NCBI RefSeq assembly: GCF_003634775.1
Contig: NZ_RBXB01000002.1
Location: forward strand, 62,001-126,000
Direction of reading: 5' to 3'
Source of the DNA: Chryseobacterium defluvii
Lineage (GTDB): Bacteria > Bacteroidota > Bacteroidia > Flavobacteriales > Weeksellaceae
DNA length: 64,000 nt
The first letter of the stretch is position 1. Each line of letters begins with the position of its first letter. The notes under the pieces were generated by a model. It was not told the DNA's origin. It ran no database searches and saw only the letters and a program-made list of their open reading frames with translations. A program made the position numbers and the translations under genes. Shown here piece after piece: positions 7,255 to 15,682 of this stretch.

Positions 7255-8655
7255 TTATTCCTCTGAATTCATGTTTTTGCCGTCTGAAATATGTAGTCTT
7301 CTGAAAACCAGACCTGAAATAATAGTTAAGACCCCCACGGTAAGAAAAGTATACCGAAATGCATTATGAATTTCTCCATGAACAATATCCGTATTCTCAA
7401 ATAATTTTAAAACAATAAGTCCGAATGCAATTCCAAATCCTATGGCGAGCTGCTGATTGACGGAAATTAAAGAATTCCCGCTGCTGGTCTGGAAATTCCG
7501 TAGATCGGCAATGGAAATGGTATTCATCGAGGTAAACTGAATGGAATTGAAAAATCCTAATACTGCAATGATGGGAACAAACCAATATAATGAGGAATGA
7601 ATATCAGGTATGGCAAGCAAACATATTAAGGACCCGATAATAAACGTATTGACCATTAATGTTTTCCGGTAGCCGTATTTGTTTAGAATTTTAATAACTG
7701 AGGATTTTCCGAAAATAGCGGTAAGCGCCATGGGTGCTACGATCCATCCTGAAGTAATCGCAGATTGTTTATAAGCGATCTGTATCATTAAAGGAAGCAA
7801 TAACGGAACAGAACTGATTCCTAATCGTGTTGCCAGGTTTCCCAATATTCCCACACGGAATGTTCTTACCTGGAAAAGATTTAAGGGAAATATAGGATTG
7901 CCTCCTTTTTTGGCATGTCTGTAATAATAATATAGAAACAGAAATCCTAAAATAAGAACAAAGAGTACCGGTGTCGTATTCTGAATATTTCCGAAAAGCT
8001 CCAGCGAAACCGAAAGCAGGAGGGAAGCTGCTGCAAAGATCATAAAGCCTTTCAGGTCAAAATCCACATCGTCTGATTTATAATTAGGCATAAACTTCGC
8101 ACCTAAAATAATTCCTAAAATTCCTATGGGTATGTTAATGAGGAAAATCCAGTGCCATGAAAGAAAATCAACCATATAGCCACCTACCAAAGGCCCTAAT
8201 ACAGGTCCGATCAGTGCGGGGATAATGGCAAAATTCATGGCTTTTAATAATTCATTTTTATCAAAAGTTTTAATTAAGGCCAGTTTTCCTACCGGTGTCA
8301 TTAAGCTTCCGCCCACGCCTTGTACCACCCGTGAAATCACAAGATGGGTGAGGTTTTGTGATAAGGCACAAAATAAGGATCCTATACTGAAAAGAATGAG
8401 AGAAAAAATGAAAACCCTTCTCGTCCCGAACCGGTCCGCCAAAAATCCGCTTGCGGGCATGAAAACAGCCAGTGTTAAAACATAACTGATAATGGCATTC
8501 TGCATATTGAGCGGTGATTCCTTTAAATCTTTTGCAATGGAAGGCAAAGAAGTATTAAGAATGGTAGAATCCAGCATCTGCATAAAGATTGCGGTTGCCA
8601 GAATCAGTGGGAGAGTCTTTTTTATAGAGGTTGTTGACGAAGGTGTTTCAGACAT
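7255..8655 (-). CDS. DHA2-type MFS multidrug exporter
   Basis: A 466-residue transporter with about 14 hydrophobic segments, as expected for the DHA2 (EmrB/MdtD) branch. Early features are QMLDSTILNTSLPSIAKDL (helix 1, motif D1 region), GFLADRFGTRRVF (motif A between helices 2 and 3) and SRVVQGVGGSLMTPVGKLAL (helix 4 / motif B), then PALIGPVLGPLVGGY (antiporter motif C). It would export hydrophobic drugs or electrophiles by proton antiport. It lies 84 bases upstream of the stress operon on the same strand and may be partly co-transcribed with it. Confidence 0.92.
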   Translation of the reverse strand: MSETPSSTTSIKKTLPLILATAIFMQMLDSTILNTSLPSIAKDLKESPLNMQNAIISYVLTLAVFMPASGFLADRFGTRRVFIFSLILFSIGSLFCALSQNLTHLVISRVVQGVGGSLMTPVGKLALIKTFDKNELLKAMNFAIIPALIGPVLGPLVGGYMVDFLSWHWIFLINIPIGILGIILGAKFMPNYKSDDVDFDLKGFMIFAAASLLLSVSLELFGNIQNTTPVLFVLILGFLFLYYYYRHAKKGGNPIFPLNLFQVRTFRVGILGNLATRLGISSVPLLLPLMIQIAYKQSAITSGWIVAPMALTAIFGKSSVIKILNKYGYRKTLMVNTFIIGSLICLLAIPDIHSSLYWFVPIIAVLGFFNSIQFTSMNTISIADLRNFQTSSGNSLISVNQQLAIGFGIAFGLIVLKLFENTDIVHGEIHNAFRYTFLTVGVLTIISGLVFRRLHISDGKNMNSEE

Positions 8656-8714
8656 TTTGTTTTTGGTTACTCTTTAAAAAAGAATTTTTAAAGAATGTAT
8701 TAGATATAAAATTA

Positions 8715-8746
8715 AAAAAGTCCTGTGAAATTTCACAGGACTTTTT
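8715..8746 (-). terminator. Terminator after the 8750-9562 gene
   Basis: A perfect 32-base palindrome (core GTCCTGTGAAA / TTTCACAGGAC) flanked by A and T runs, four bases past the stop at 8750. Strong hairpin that could work in both directions. Confidence 0.85.
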
Positions 8747-8749
8747 AAT

Positions 8750-9562
8750 TTATTTTCTAGGCTTTTCTACTCCTTTCCATTCATCGCCCGCTTTTCTGTA
8801 CTGGCTTAAAACGAAAGTTTTGAAATCCTTGGTTTTGTATTCAATATTATCTGTATTCTGCTCAAACGGCATGATGTAGTAATAATCAGCATCTGTTTTA
8901 TCCGTTTTGTTTCCTTTTTTTACAGAAGGTACATATTTGGAGAATTTATAGCTTGGAAGATATTGCTTCAGTCTTGCATAGAATGCTTTATTGTCTTCTG
9001 CATTCGGAATAATGTCTACGATATTTAAATCATCTTTTTCCTTGTTGATCCACAGATAATATGTTTTCTCTTCCCCTGTATTTCTGTTGAAGGAATTGAA
9101 TGCAAACAATTCTTTAGGAACCAGTTCTTTGATCTTTTCAGGATCTACTTTTGTATAATATTCTCCTTTAGATGGATCTACGTAGGTTTCCAGATTGTAC
9201 ATCAGTACAGAATTGTTGTCGAATTTTTTGTTTTTAAAATATTGATTCAGGGATAATTCTGCAGTTTCTCTAAGCTCTTTTCCCCTTTTGTCCAATTTTT
9301 TAGTAGGATTCTGCGGATTTACTTTTTTTACGAACTCATATAAAACAACAGGCTTTATGTCCTTAAGGTGAGGATATGTTTTTAATTGCTCAGCTTTTAC
9401 CAGCCAGTAATATTGTTGATAATAATCCTCTTTGTCACCATCCTTTACACTTTTATAGGTTAAAGCAAGTTTTTTTGAATTAAGGTACTTGCCGTATTTT
9501 CCCTGTCCAAAAGCAAAACTGATGGATAATAAAGCAAATAAAATAGTAATGTTTCTTCTCAT
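8750..9562 (-). CDS. Secreted protein of unknown function
   Basis: About 270 residues from the ATG at 9562, which begins a clean signal peptide (MRRNITILFALLSISFAFGQ). An in-frame start ten codons earlier is rejected because it overlaps a TATATTTG promoter element at 9590-9597. The mature protein is rich in Lys, Tyr and Asp, with a repeated-looking tyrosine-rich stretch (DKEDYYQQYYWLVKAEQL) and DADYYYIMPFEQN near the C-terminus. No family recognised. Likely periplasmic; monocistronic by its own promoter and terminator. Confidence 0.82.
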   Translation of the reverse strand: MRRNITILFALLSISFAFGQGKYGKYLNSKKLALTYKSVKDGDKEDYYQQYYWLVKAEQLKTYPHLKDIKPVVLYEFVKKVNPQNPTKKLDKRGKELRETAELSLNQYFKNKKFDNNSVLMYNLETYVDPSKGEYYTKVDPEKIKELVPKELFAFNSFNRNTGEEKTYYLWINKEKDDLNIVDIIPNAEDNKAFYARLKQYLPSYKFSKYVPSVKKGNKTDKTDADYYYIMPFEQNTDNIEYKTKDFKTFVLSQYRKAGDEWKGVEKPRK

Positions 9563-9589
9563 TTCTTTATAATTGATTTTTTCGTTTTC

Positions 9590-9597
9590 CAAATATA
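9590..9597 (-). promoter_or_regulatory. -7 promoter element for the 8750-9562 gene
   Basis: TATATTTG on the minus strand, 27 bases before the ATG at 9562; fits TAnnTTTG and argues against the longer reading frame start. Confidence 0.5.
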
Positions 9598-9668
9598 ATT
9601 ATTTATTAGATATTATTTTTCATTGTCAGTTAAATTCTGTCAATATTATTGTCGTTAATTCAAAAGAA

Positions 9669-9690
9669 AATCCTGTATTACTACAGGATT
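9669..9690 (-). terminator. Terminator of asnB
   Basis: AATCCTGTA (9669-9677) pairs with TACAGGATT (9682-9690), loop of four; T-rich on the minus strand side. It lies 25 bases past the asnB stop. Confidence 0.8.
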
Positions 9691-9715
9691 GACAAAATTA
9701 TTTTTAATGATGATT

Positions 9716-11386
9716 TTATTCATAGGAAGTTTCATGAACTTTTACAGCCCTTCCGCTTGGGTCATTCATCTTTTTGAATGCTTCATCCCATTCCAGGGCA
9801 ATAGGAGTGGAGCAGGCCACAGAAGGCACGGATGGAACCGTTGCTGCAGAAGTTTCACTCGGGAAATGCTCCTCGAAAATAGTTCTGTAGCGATATTCTT
9901 CCTTGTTCTGAGGAGTGTTTAGCGGGAACCTGAATTTGGCATTGGCCATCATTTCATCGGAAACTTCTTTTTCAGCCACTTCTTTTAAGGTATCAATCCA
10001 GGAATAGCCTACCCCGTCTGAAAACTGCTCTTTCTGTCTCCATGCAATAGATTCGGGAAGAATATCTTCAAAAGCTTTTCTCAAAACCCATTTTTCAATT
10101 TTGCCTTCAGCAGCATTCACCATTTTATCTTTCGGGTTGATGTTCATGGCAATGTCCATAAATTCTTTATCCAGGAAAGGGACCCTTCCTTCAATTCCCC
10201 AGCTCATCAGTGCTTTATTGGCCCTTAAACAATCATATAAATGGAGCTTGCCTAATTTTCTCACTGTTTCATCGTGGAATTCTTTGGCATTGGGAGCTTT
10301 ATGGAAATATAGATATCCACCGAACAATTCATCGGAGCCTTCTCCGGACAGTACCATTTTGATTCCCATAGATTTGATTACTCTCGCTAAAAGGTACATT
10401 GGAGTGGATGCTCTTACTGTAGTGACGTCATACGTTTCCAGGTGATAAATGACATCACGGATCGCATCCAGTCCTTCCTGAACCGTAAAATGGATCTCAT
10501 GATGCACAGATCCTATATGCTCTGCGGCTTTTTGGGCTGCGGCTAAATCCGGAGAACCTTCCAGGCCTACTGCAAAGCTGTGCAGTCTTGGATACCATGC
10601 TTCCTGAGTGTCTCCGCTTTCTATCCTTTGTCTTGCAAATTTGGCTGTTACAGCTGAAATAATGGACGAATCCAAACCACCCGAAAGCAGGACCCCATAA
10701 GGAACATCACTCATTAATTGTCTGTGAACGGCATCTTCAAGCCCTTTTCTTAATTGAGCAATATCTGTTGGATTATCTTTTACATGGTCGTAACTTTCCC
10801 AGTCTCTTTGATACCATTGCTGGAGTTCATTTCCTTCCGGACTGAATACAAGATGACCGGGTAAAAAAGTTTCGATGGTTTTACAGATTCCCTCCAAAGC
10901 TTTCAGTTCAGATGCGATATAATAGTTTCCGTTTTTATCCCAACCTTGATAAAGCGGGCATATGCCCATATGATCACGAGCAATTAAATATATATCGTTT
11001 TCGAGATCATAAAGTGAAAAAGCAAATATTCCGTTGAGTTTCTCAATGAAATTTTTTCCGTATTTTTTATAAAGAGCTAAAATAATTTCACAATCTGACT
11101 CGGTTTGAAATTCGTAATCAGGGAATTCAATTTTTAATTCCCTGTGGTTATAAATCTCACCGTTAACGGCCAGGACTATTTTACCATCCTTAGTGAATAG
11201 AGGCTGTTTTCCGGAAGTGGGATCTACAATGGCAAGCCTTTCATGAGAAAAAATTACTTTCTCATTTTGAAATACACCACTCCAATCCGGACCTCTGTGA
11301 CGGATTTTTTTTGACATTTCCAAGACCTGGGGCCTTAACACTTCAGTTTTTTGTTTGGCATCAAACAAGCATACAATTCCACACAT
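9716..11386 (-). CDS. asnB: Asparagine synthetase B (glutamine-hydrolysing)
   Basis: A 556-residue class B enzyme, the usual length. MCGIVCLFD gives Cys2, the nucleophile of the N-terminal glutaminase domain (residues 1 to about 200), with IRHRGPDWSG and AVNGEIYNH also in place. The synthetase domain has the ATP PPi-loop VLLSGGLDSSIISAV and, later, LSGEGSDELFGGYLYFHKAP. It amidates aspartate with glutamine nitrogen and ATP in the cytoplasm. No coupled neighbour. The last about 30 residues (ATVPSVPSVACSTPIALEW) are the normal E. coli AsnB-type tail. Confidence 0.96.
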   Translation of the reverse strand: MCGIVCLFDAKQKTEVLRPQVLEMSKKIRHRGPDWSGVFQNEKVIFSHERLAIVDPTSGKQPLFTKDGKIVLAVNGEIYNHRELKIEFPDYEFQTESDCEIILALYKKYGKNFIEKLNGIFAFSLYDLENDIYLIARDHMGICPLYQGWDKNGNYYIASELKALEGICKTIETFLPGHLVFSPEGNELQQWYQRDWESYDHVKDNPTDIAQLRKGLEDAVHRQLMSDVPYGVLLSGGLDSSIISAVTAKFARQRIESGDTQEAWYPRLHSFAVGLEGSPDLAAAQKAAEHIGSVHHEIHFTVQEGLDAIRDVIYHLETYDVTTVRASTPMYLLARVIKSMGIKMVLSGEGSDELFGGYLYFHKAPNAKEFHDETVRKLGKLHLYDCLRANKALMSWGIEGRVPFLDKEFMDIAMNINPKDKMVNAAEGKIEKWVLRKAFEDILPESIAWRQKEQFSDGVGYSWIDTLKEVAEKEVSDEMMANAKFRFPLNTPQNKEEYRYRTIFEEHFPSETSAATVPSVPSVACSTPIALEWDEAFKKMNDPSGRAVKVHETSYE

Positions 11387-11704
11387 TTTTGTTATTTATT
11401 TGAAGTAAAAATAGAATTGTAATTTAAAATGAGCAATTAAAATATTTAAAAAGTTAAAAATTTTAATTAAATAATCATTTATTAAGAAAGATATAAACAA
11501 TTATTGATAATACAGAGTGTTTGAGTGGATTTTTTTCGCTTTGAAACTTTATTTAATTGCTACATACGAAATAAAAATGAAATATTTATTAATATATGGT
11601 AATTTATTATAGAAATATTACCCCTTACTTTGTGGCTCGAAATAATTTTTTTTCATCATTTGTGTTTTTACCTTCTTGCAATTCAATTTGCAAGAAGGTT
11701 TTTT
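11387..11704. other. 318-base gene-free region with a box shared with the post-pheS repeats
   Basis: Very AT-rich. Upstream of asnB no clear TAnnTTTG is visible. At the asnB-distal end, bases 11649-11668 are the exact reverse complement of the 20-base box AAAACACAAATGATGAAAAA that also occurs at 18670-18689. Next to it is the hairpin at 11671-11708. Reading the minus strand through the box gives a 13-codon ORF MMKKNYFEPQSKG. No longer gene could be supported. Confidence 0.5.
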
Positions 11705-11708
11705 TTAT
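11671..11708 (+). terminator. Strong hairpin with T-tract facing the plus direction
   Basis: ACCTTCTTGCA (from 11670) pairs with TGCAAGAAGGT (11689-11699) and is followed by a run of T on the plus strand. The only gene ending here is on the minus strand (11705), for which the stem is followed by A-rich sequence, so the orientation suggests a short plus-strand transcript or a weak bidirectional terminator. Confidence 0.55.
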
Positions 11709-13369
11709 TCAATACCTATTAACACTCCTGAAACATTCCATGCACTGAAACTTGTTCCTTCCGGGGCACCCTGAGGAATTTTTACCTGAATAGTATGCTT
11801 ACCCGCTTTTAGATCTCCCAAAGAGATAAATTCAGGATTCGTGATGGTTCCGGGACACCAGTTGGACCTGCTCAAATCCGAAGAGGAAAGTCCATCCGGA
11901 AAATTCCCTGAAGCCGGGTTATACAAGCGATAAGAGCCGCAATCTGTTCTCCAAGGCACAAAAGAGAATTTCATTTGTCCATCCAAGTAGATGGAGTTGG
12001 CCTTAGGAACAAATTCATCTCCGTTTTCCCAACCTCCGTGTCCGGTAGTAATATAGCGTAATTGTGCCCTTTTTAAATCTTTTTTCAGGGTAAATTCAAC
12101 GAAGAGGCCTTTATCATTATTGAACATGGTGGCATATTCCTGTCCCGCCATTTCCATGATGTTCACCGTATTGAACAAAGGAATTACCCTGTTGTTTTTA
12201 TTGACTCCCTGATCACTTTTATGAATTGTAATTTCAAGACTCACTTTGTGGCCTCCTTTATCATAGTTACCAATAAATGTACCCACCCATATCTCTTTCT
12301 CGGAGAGCTCAGGCTTCAGCTCGGTAACATCCTGACGGAAGGGGCTTATGTTCTGCCAGTTTTTCCCTTTTAGTTGGATATGATTGAATTTTTCAATTCC
12401 AAAAGCGGTAAAGAATCTCATCATTTCAACAGCAGGATTATAGTTTTCTGTTGCTATAACGCCATTGTATTGTTTTCCGTTTCCATTATCATAAACGGGC
12501 AGCGTTTTTGCTCCTTTTTCCAATCCGTCAAAAAAAGATTGAGACTTATCCTGTGGAATAAAGAATACGGTCCCCGTTCTGTCATACGCGTCCCCGTTTG
12601 ATTGTTGCTTTAGTTCAACAAAGATATTTTCACCTTCAGAAATTTTAGGAAATTTTACTTTTTTAAGGATAATTGTTCCGTTCGCAAACCTTTTAATGTT
12701 TTCATCAGATTTTGATTCATCAGAAAAATTAATGGTTTCATTTTCAAATACCTTTAAAGTCGTAAACCTGCTTTTCCATAATAAATCTCTGTACCCGAGA
12801 ACATCGGTCGTATTAATCGAACCCTTTAAAATATCTTCAATATTGGTCTTCTTTACTTTTTTAATAGAATTGGCTGTAATGGCGGAATTTTTATTTCTTT
12901 CAATTTCCAGCACCAAGCCAAGCTTTTGGCCTAAGCTTGAAGGACCGCCATTAATTTTTAAATCATTGGTGTACCACACCTCAATGGTGTTGGAATTTAT
13001 TTTGGTAACTGCTTTTTTACAGTTGTAACCTAGAATTTTTTTGGTTTCATTAGTCAATTCAAATGTCTGCTTCCCCACAGATTCCGTGTCGGAAGTGGAA
13101 ATGATTTCTCCCTGCTTCAGAAAGCCATACGATACAATAGTGTTGGAAGGTTTTTCGATTTTAGTGATCTCAAAAGGATAATCGCTTTTCTGTGCCCTGA
13201 TTTTATTATTTAAAATAAAATTTTCCTTTTCATTCACCCAGACAAGGGTAGGAGTTTGTTCCGGGGATACTTTTCCGTTGCTGGAACTTAAATATTGGAT
13301 TTCGTAGGTCTGTGCATAATTCAGACAAAACAAGACGATAAAAAAGACCTGTAAAATTCTTTTGTGCAT
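11705..13369 (-). CDS. Secreted PNGase F-like glycoamidase with N-terminal GLPGLI-type domain
   Basis: A 554-residue secreted protein (signal peptide MHKRILQVFFIVLFCLNYAQ). Residues about 20-190 look like a GLPGLI-family domain: ILGYNCKKA (112-120), EVWYTNDL, and SLGQKLGLVLEIE, a degenerate form of the GLPGLI motif. Residues about 225-554 resemble PNGase F: GDAYDRTGTVFF (D260, D263) aligns with the region of its catalytic Asp, TTGHGGWENGDEF (441-453) with the region of the catalytic Glu (candidate E452), and SRSNWCPGTI with the RAGWCPG segment. PNGase F removes N-glycans from glycoproteins outside the cell. The third acidic active-site residue of classic PNGase F is not obvious, so activity is uncertain. 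Own promoter at 13388-13418. Confidence 0.82.
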   Translation of the reverse strand: MHKRILQVFFIVLFCLNYAQTYEIQYLSSSNGKVSPEQTPTLVWVNEKENFILNNKIRAQKSDYPFEITKIEKPSNTIVSYGFLKQGEIISTSDTESVGKQTFELTNETKKILGYNCKKAVTKINSNTIEVWYTNDLKINGGPSSLGQKLGLVLEIERNKNSAITANSIKKVKKTNIEDILKGSINTTDVLGYRDLLWKSRFTTLKVFENETINFSDESKSDENIKRFANGTIILKKVKFPKISEGENIFVELKQQSNGDAYDRTGTVFFIPQDKSQSFFDGLEKGAKTLPVYDNGNGKQYNGVIATENYNPAVEMMRFFTAFGIEKFNHIQLKGKNWQNISPFRQDVTELKPELSEKEIWVGTFIGNYDKGGHKVSLEITIHKSDQGVNKNNRVIPLFNTVNIMEMAGQEYATMFNNDKGLFVEFTLKKDLKRAQLRYITTGHGGWENGDEFVPKANSIYLDGQMKFSFVPWRTDCGSYRLYNPASGNFPDGLSSSDLSRSNWCPGTITNPEFISLGDLKAGKHTIQVKIPQGAPEGTSFSAWNVSGVLIGIE

Positions 13370-13387
13370 GATAAAGTTGGTTTCTCA

Positions 13388-13418
13388 CAAAGATAAATTT
13401 TACTAGGCGGAATATCAA
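13388..13418 (-). promoter_or_regulatory. Promoter of the PNGase F-like gene
   Basis: On the minus strand a TTG (13416-13418) lies 20 bases before TATCTTTG (13388-13395), a full match to the Bacteroidetes -33/-7 pattern, 18 bases ahead of the ATG. Confidence 0.72.
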
Positions 13419-13585
13419 CTTTGTGAATTTCAAAAATAGTTTCTAATGAATAAGTTGAAATATTGGCAATAAAGTTACAGTCGCTTGTCTAAAATAGATA
13501 TATCCGGGATTTTATTTCAACTGTAAAATTTACAAGAATTTTGTTTTTTCAATGGATGCTGAATTTTGTAGTTCAAGGATTTATC

Positions 13586-13619
13586 ATAAAAAAAACTACT
13601 CCAAAAAAATAGAGTAGTT
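13586..13619 (-). terminator. Terminator of the rRNA methyltransferase gene
   Basis: AACTACTC (13594-13601) pairs with GAGTAGTT (13612-13619), followed on the minus strand by eight T. Strong intrinsic terminator. Confidence 0.88.
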
Positions 13620-13647
13620 CATTATAATATATTGTAAGTTTCTTTTG

Positions 13648-14853
13648 CTATGAAATCCTTTCGATCAAAGCCATATAAAAACCGTCATACCCTTGACTAG
13701 GCATTACTTTTTCATCCTTGATCATTTTGAAGCCCGGATTGTTTCGTAAGAATTCTTCTACCTGCTCATTGTTTTCAGAAGGCAGAATAGAACATGTGGC
13801 ATATACCATTTTTCCTCCTTTTTTAAGCATTTTTGAATAATCCTGAAGAATTTGTTGCTGTTCTTTTTTAATCCTGTCAATAAAATCCTGATCAATTTTC
13901 CATTTGCTGTCAGGGTTTCTTTTTAAAACTCCGAGACCTGAACATGGGGCATCAATTAAAAGTCTGTCTGCTTTATCATAAAGACGTTTAATTACTTTAT
14001 TGTCCGAGATCATTCTTGTTTCAATATTATGGGCTCCGGCTCTTTTTGCACGGCGTTTTAGTTCCGCTAATTTCCATTCGAAAATATCTAAGGCAATGAT
14101 CTGTCCTTTATTTTGCATTAAAGCAGCCAGGTGAAGTGTTTTTCCTCCTGCTCCGGCACACGCATCCACTACTCGTTGCCCTTCTTTTACATCCAGGAAA
14201 TACCCGATTTTCTGGGAAGACGCATCCTGAACCTCAAACAAACCGTCTTTGAAAGCTGTCGTCAGGAACACATTTTTCTTTTCTTCCAATTGTACAGCAT
14301 CAGGATAATTTTTAATGCTAAAAGCTGTAATATTCTCGTCTGATAAGTCTGAAATAAGCTCTTTTGTAGAAGTCTTTAAAGAATTAGTTCTTAAAACAGT
14401 TGGAGCCTGCTCGTTTAAAGCTTTCATTTCTTTCTCCCAGCCGGCTCCCAGTTCCTTTTCTAAAGTTTCTGCTAACCAGTCCGGAATAGAATGTTCTATT
14501 GCTTTGGTAGGAACTGTTCCCTTTTTAAGTTTTGTAAGGATATCCGCGATTTTTATTCCGTCAAATTCCTCGAATTTTTTATAATTTGTTTCGCTCCAAA
14601 GCAGATAAGCAAGGATAAGCTTGTATACGTTTCCGGGCTTAACGCCTTCTCCCATATAATACTCAAGGCGTCTCTTCCAGCGGATGATATTATAGAAAAT
14701 CTCAGAAACAACAGCTCTGTCCTGGCTTCCCCATTTTCTATTGGCTTTCAAAAGCCTTTCAATCACTTTATCTGCATATTTGTTTTTCTCAAAAAACGTT
14801 TCCTGTAATGCATCGTGAATACCGATCGCCAGATTTCTGTGTATAAGTTCCAT
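13648..14853 (-). CDS. RsmB-type 16S rRNA (cytosine-C5) methyltransferase
   Basis: A 401-residue RsmB/NOP-family RNA methyltransferase. The first about 150 residues form the NusB-like helical RNA-binding region (LQETFFEKNKYADKVIERLL, SQDRAVVSEIFYNIIRWKRR). The SAM site is DACAGAGGKTLHLAALM (motif I). The two catalytic cysteines are in DAPCSGLGVLKRNPDSKWK (motif IV, PC) and YATCSILPSENNEQ (motif VI, TC). It methylates a cytosine of 16S rRNA, C967 in E. coli RsmB; the exact target here is inferred. Followed by its own terminator. Confidence 0.92.
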   Translation of the reverse strand: MELIHRNLAIGIHDALQETFFEKNKYADKVIERLLKANRKWGSQDRAVVSEIFYNIIRWKRRLEYYMGEGVKPGNVYKLILAYLLWSETNYKKFEEFDGIKIADILTKLKKGTVPTKAIEHSIPDWLAETLEKELGAGWEKEMKALNEQAPTVLRTNSLKTSTKELISDLSDENITAFSIKNYPDAVQLEEKKNVFLTTAFKDGLFEVQDASSQKIGYFLDVKEGQRVVDACAGAGGKTLHLAALMQNKGQIIALDIFEWKLAELKRRAKRAGAHNIETRMISDNKVIKRLYDKADRLLIDAPCSGLGVLKRNPDSKWKIDQDFIDRIKKEQQQILQDYSKMLKKGGKMVYATCSILPSENNEQVEEFLRNNPGFKMIKDEKVMPSQGYDGFYMALIERIS

Positions 14854-14989
14854 AAATTTTTGCTTCTGCTATTTCAATTTGCAAAAATACGAATTAAAGT
14901 TGAGAGTTTCAGATGAGTTATAAGGGTTATGAGTTTGTATTGATTAATGTAAATCCGGTCACTCATTATTCATAACTTTTAAATTTACT

Positions 14990-14997
14990 TACCTTTG
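14990..14997 (+). promoter_or_regulatory. -7 promoter element for the YjdM-like gene
   Basis: TACCTTTG followed by C matches TAnnTTTG, 14 bases before the ATG at 15012. The -33 TTG is not clear. Confidence 0.55.
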
Positions 14998-15011
14998 CAA
15001 AAAATTAAAAT

Positions 15012-15356
15012 ATGAGTGATACTGTACTTTGTCCGAAATGTGGTTCCGAATTTACTTATCCGAGTGATAATATGATGGTATGTTCACAATGTTTTCATGA
15101 ATGGAACCCGGAAGAAGTAGCCACAGAAGCTGCCAATGCAGGAAAAATATTGGATTCAAACGGGAATGAGCTTCAGGATGGAGATTCTGTAGTGGTTATT
15201 AAAGATTTACCAGTAAAAGGAGCACCAAAACCTGTAAAAGCGGGAACGAAAGTGAAGAACATTCGTTTGAACTTCAACAGCGACCATAATATCGATTGTA
15301 AAATTGATGGATTCGGCTCCATGGCTTTAAAGTCAGAGTTTGTGAAAAAAGCTTAA
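15012..15356 (+). CDS. YjdM/PhnA-type zinc-ribbon protein
   Basis: A 114-residue protein with an N-terminal zinc ribbon (CPKCGSEF and [11 protein letters not shown], four cysteines between residues about 7 and 26) and a C-terminal KOW-like PhnA domain ([20 protein letters not shown], ending [11 protein letters not shown]). E. coli YjdM was once called PhnA but is not phosphonoacetate hydrolase; its molecular role remains unclear. No phosphonate genes are nearby. Monocistronic, with a -7 element upstream and a small hairpin downstream. Confidence 0.92.
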   Translation: MSDTVLCPKCGSEFTYPSDNMMVCSQCFHEWNPEEVATEAANAGKILDSNGNELQDGDSVVVIKDLPVKGAPKPVKAGTKVKNIRLNFNSDHNIDCKIDGFGSMALKSEFVKKA

Positions 15357-15369
15357 GATTTCAATATGA

Positions 15370-15396
15370 AAATGTGTCTTCAGGGTCACATTTTTT
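15370..15396 (+). terminator. Terminator of the YjdM-like gene
   Basis: AAATGTG (15370-15376) pairs with CACATTT (15387-15393), followed by T up to 15396; lies 14 bases after the stop. Confidence 0.65.
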
Positions 15397-15682
15397 ATTA
15401 TAAGCCATAAAAAAAGGAAAAAATTGGACAGTGTAATCTTTCAAAGACTAGATTGCAGTACTGCTAATTTTCGTCTCAGAGGCAGAAAGAGAATTAACCA
15501 AAAATTTCCTTATGCTGTAGAAATACAAATGTAAGAAAAAGTTTTAAAAACCACTTCTTATGTTTAATATTTTTATCCACAAATTAACATTAACTGATAG
15601 TAAATCTGATGGTTGCGTAGATGGTGACAAGGCTGCAAAATCTGTTAAGGGACAAAGAACTAAAAGCAATCCATAATTTACT
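15397..15682. other. 286-base gap with one doubtful small ORF
   Basis: The gap between the convergent YjdM-like and ABC ATPase genes. The first 160 bases are AT-rich and show no gene. On the plus strand ATG 15560 to TAA 15676 encodes 38 residues with a polar C-terminal half (DGCVDGDKAAKSVKGQ). It lacks a promoter or clear ribosome site and could be a remnant of a lost gene. Confidence 0.3.
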
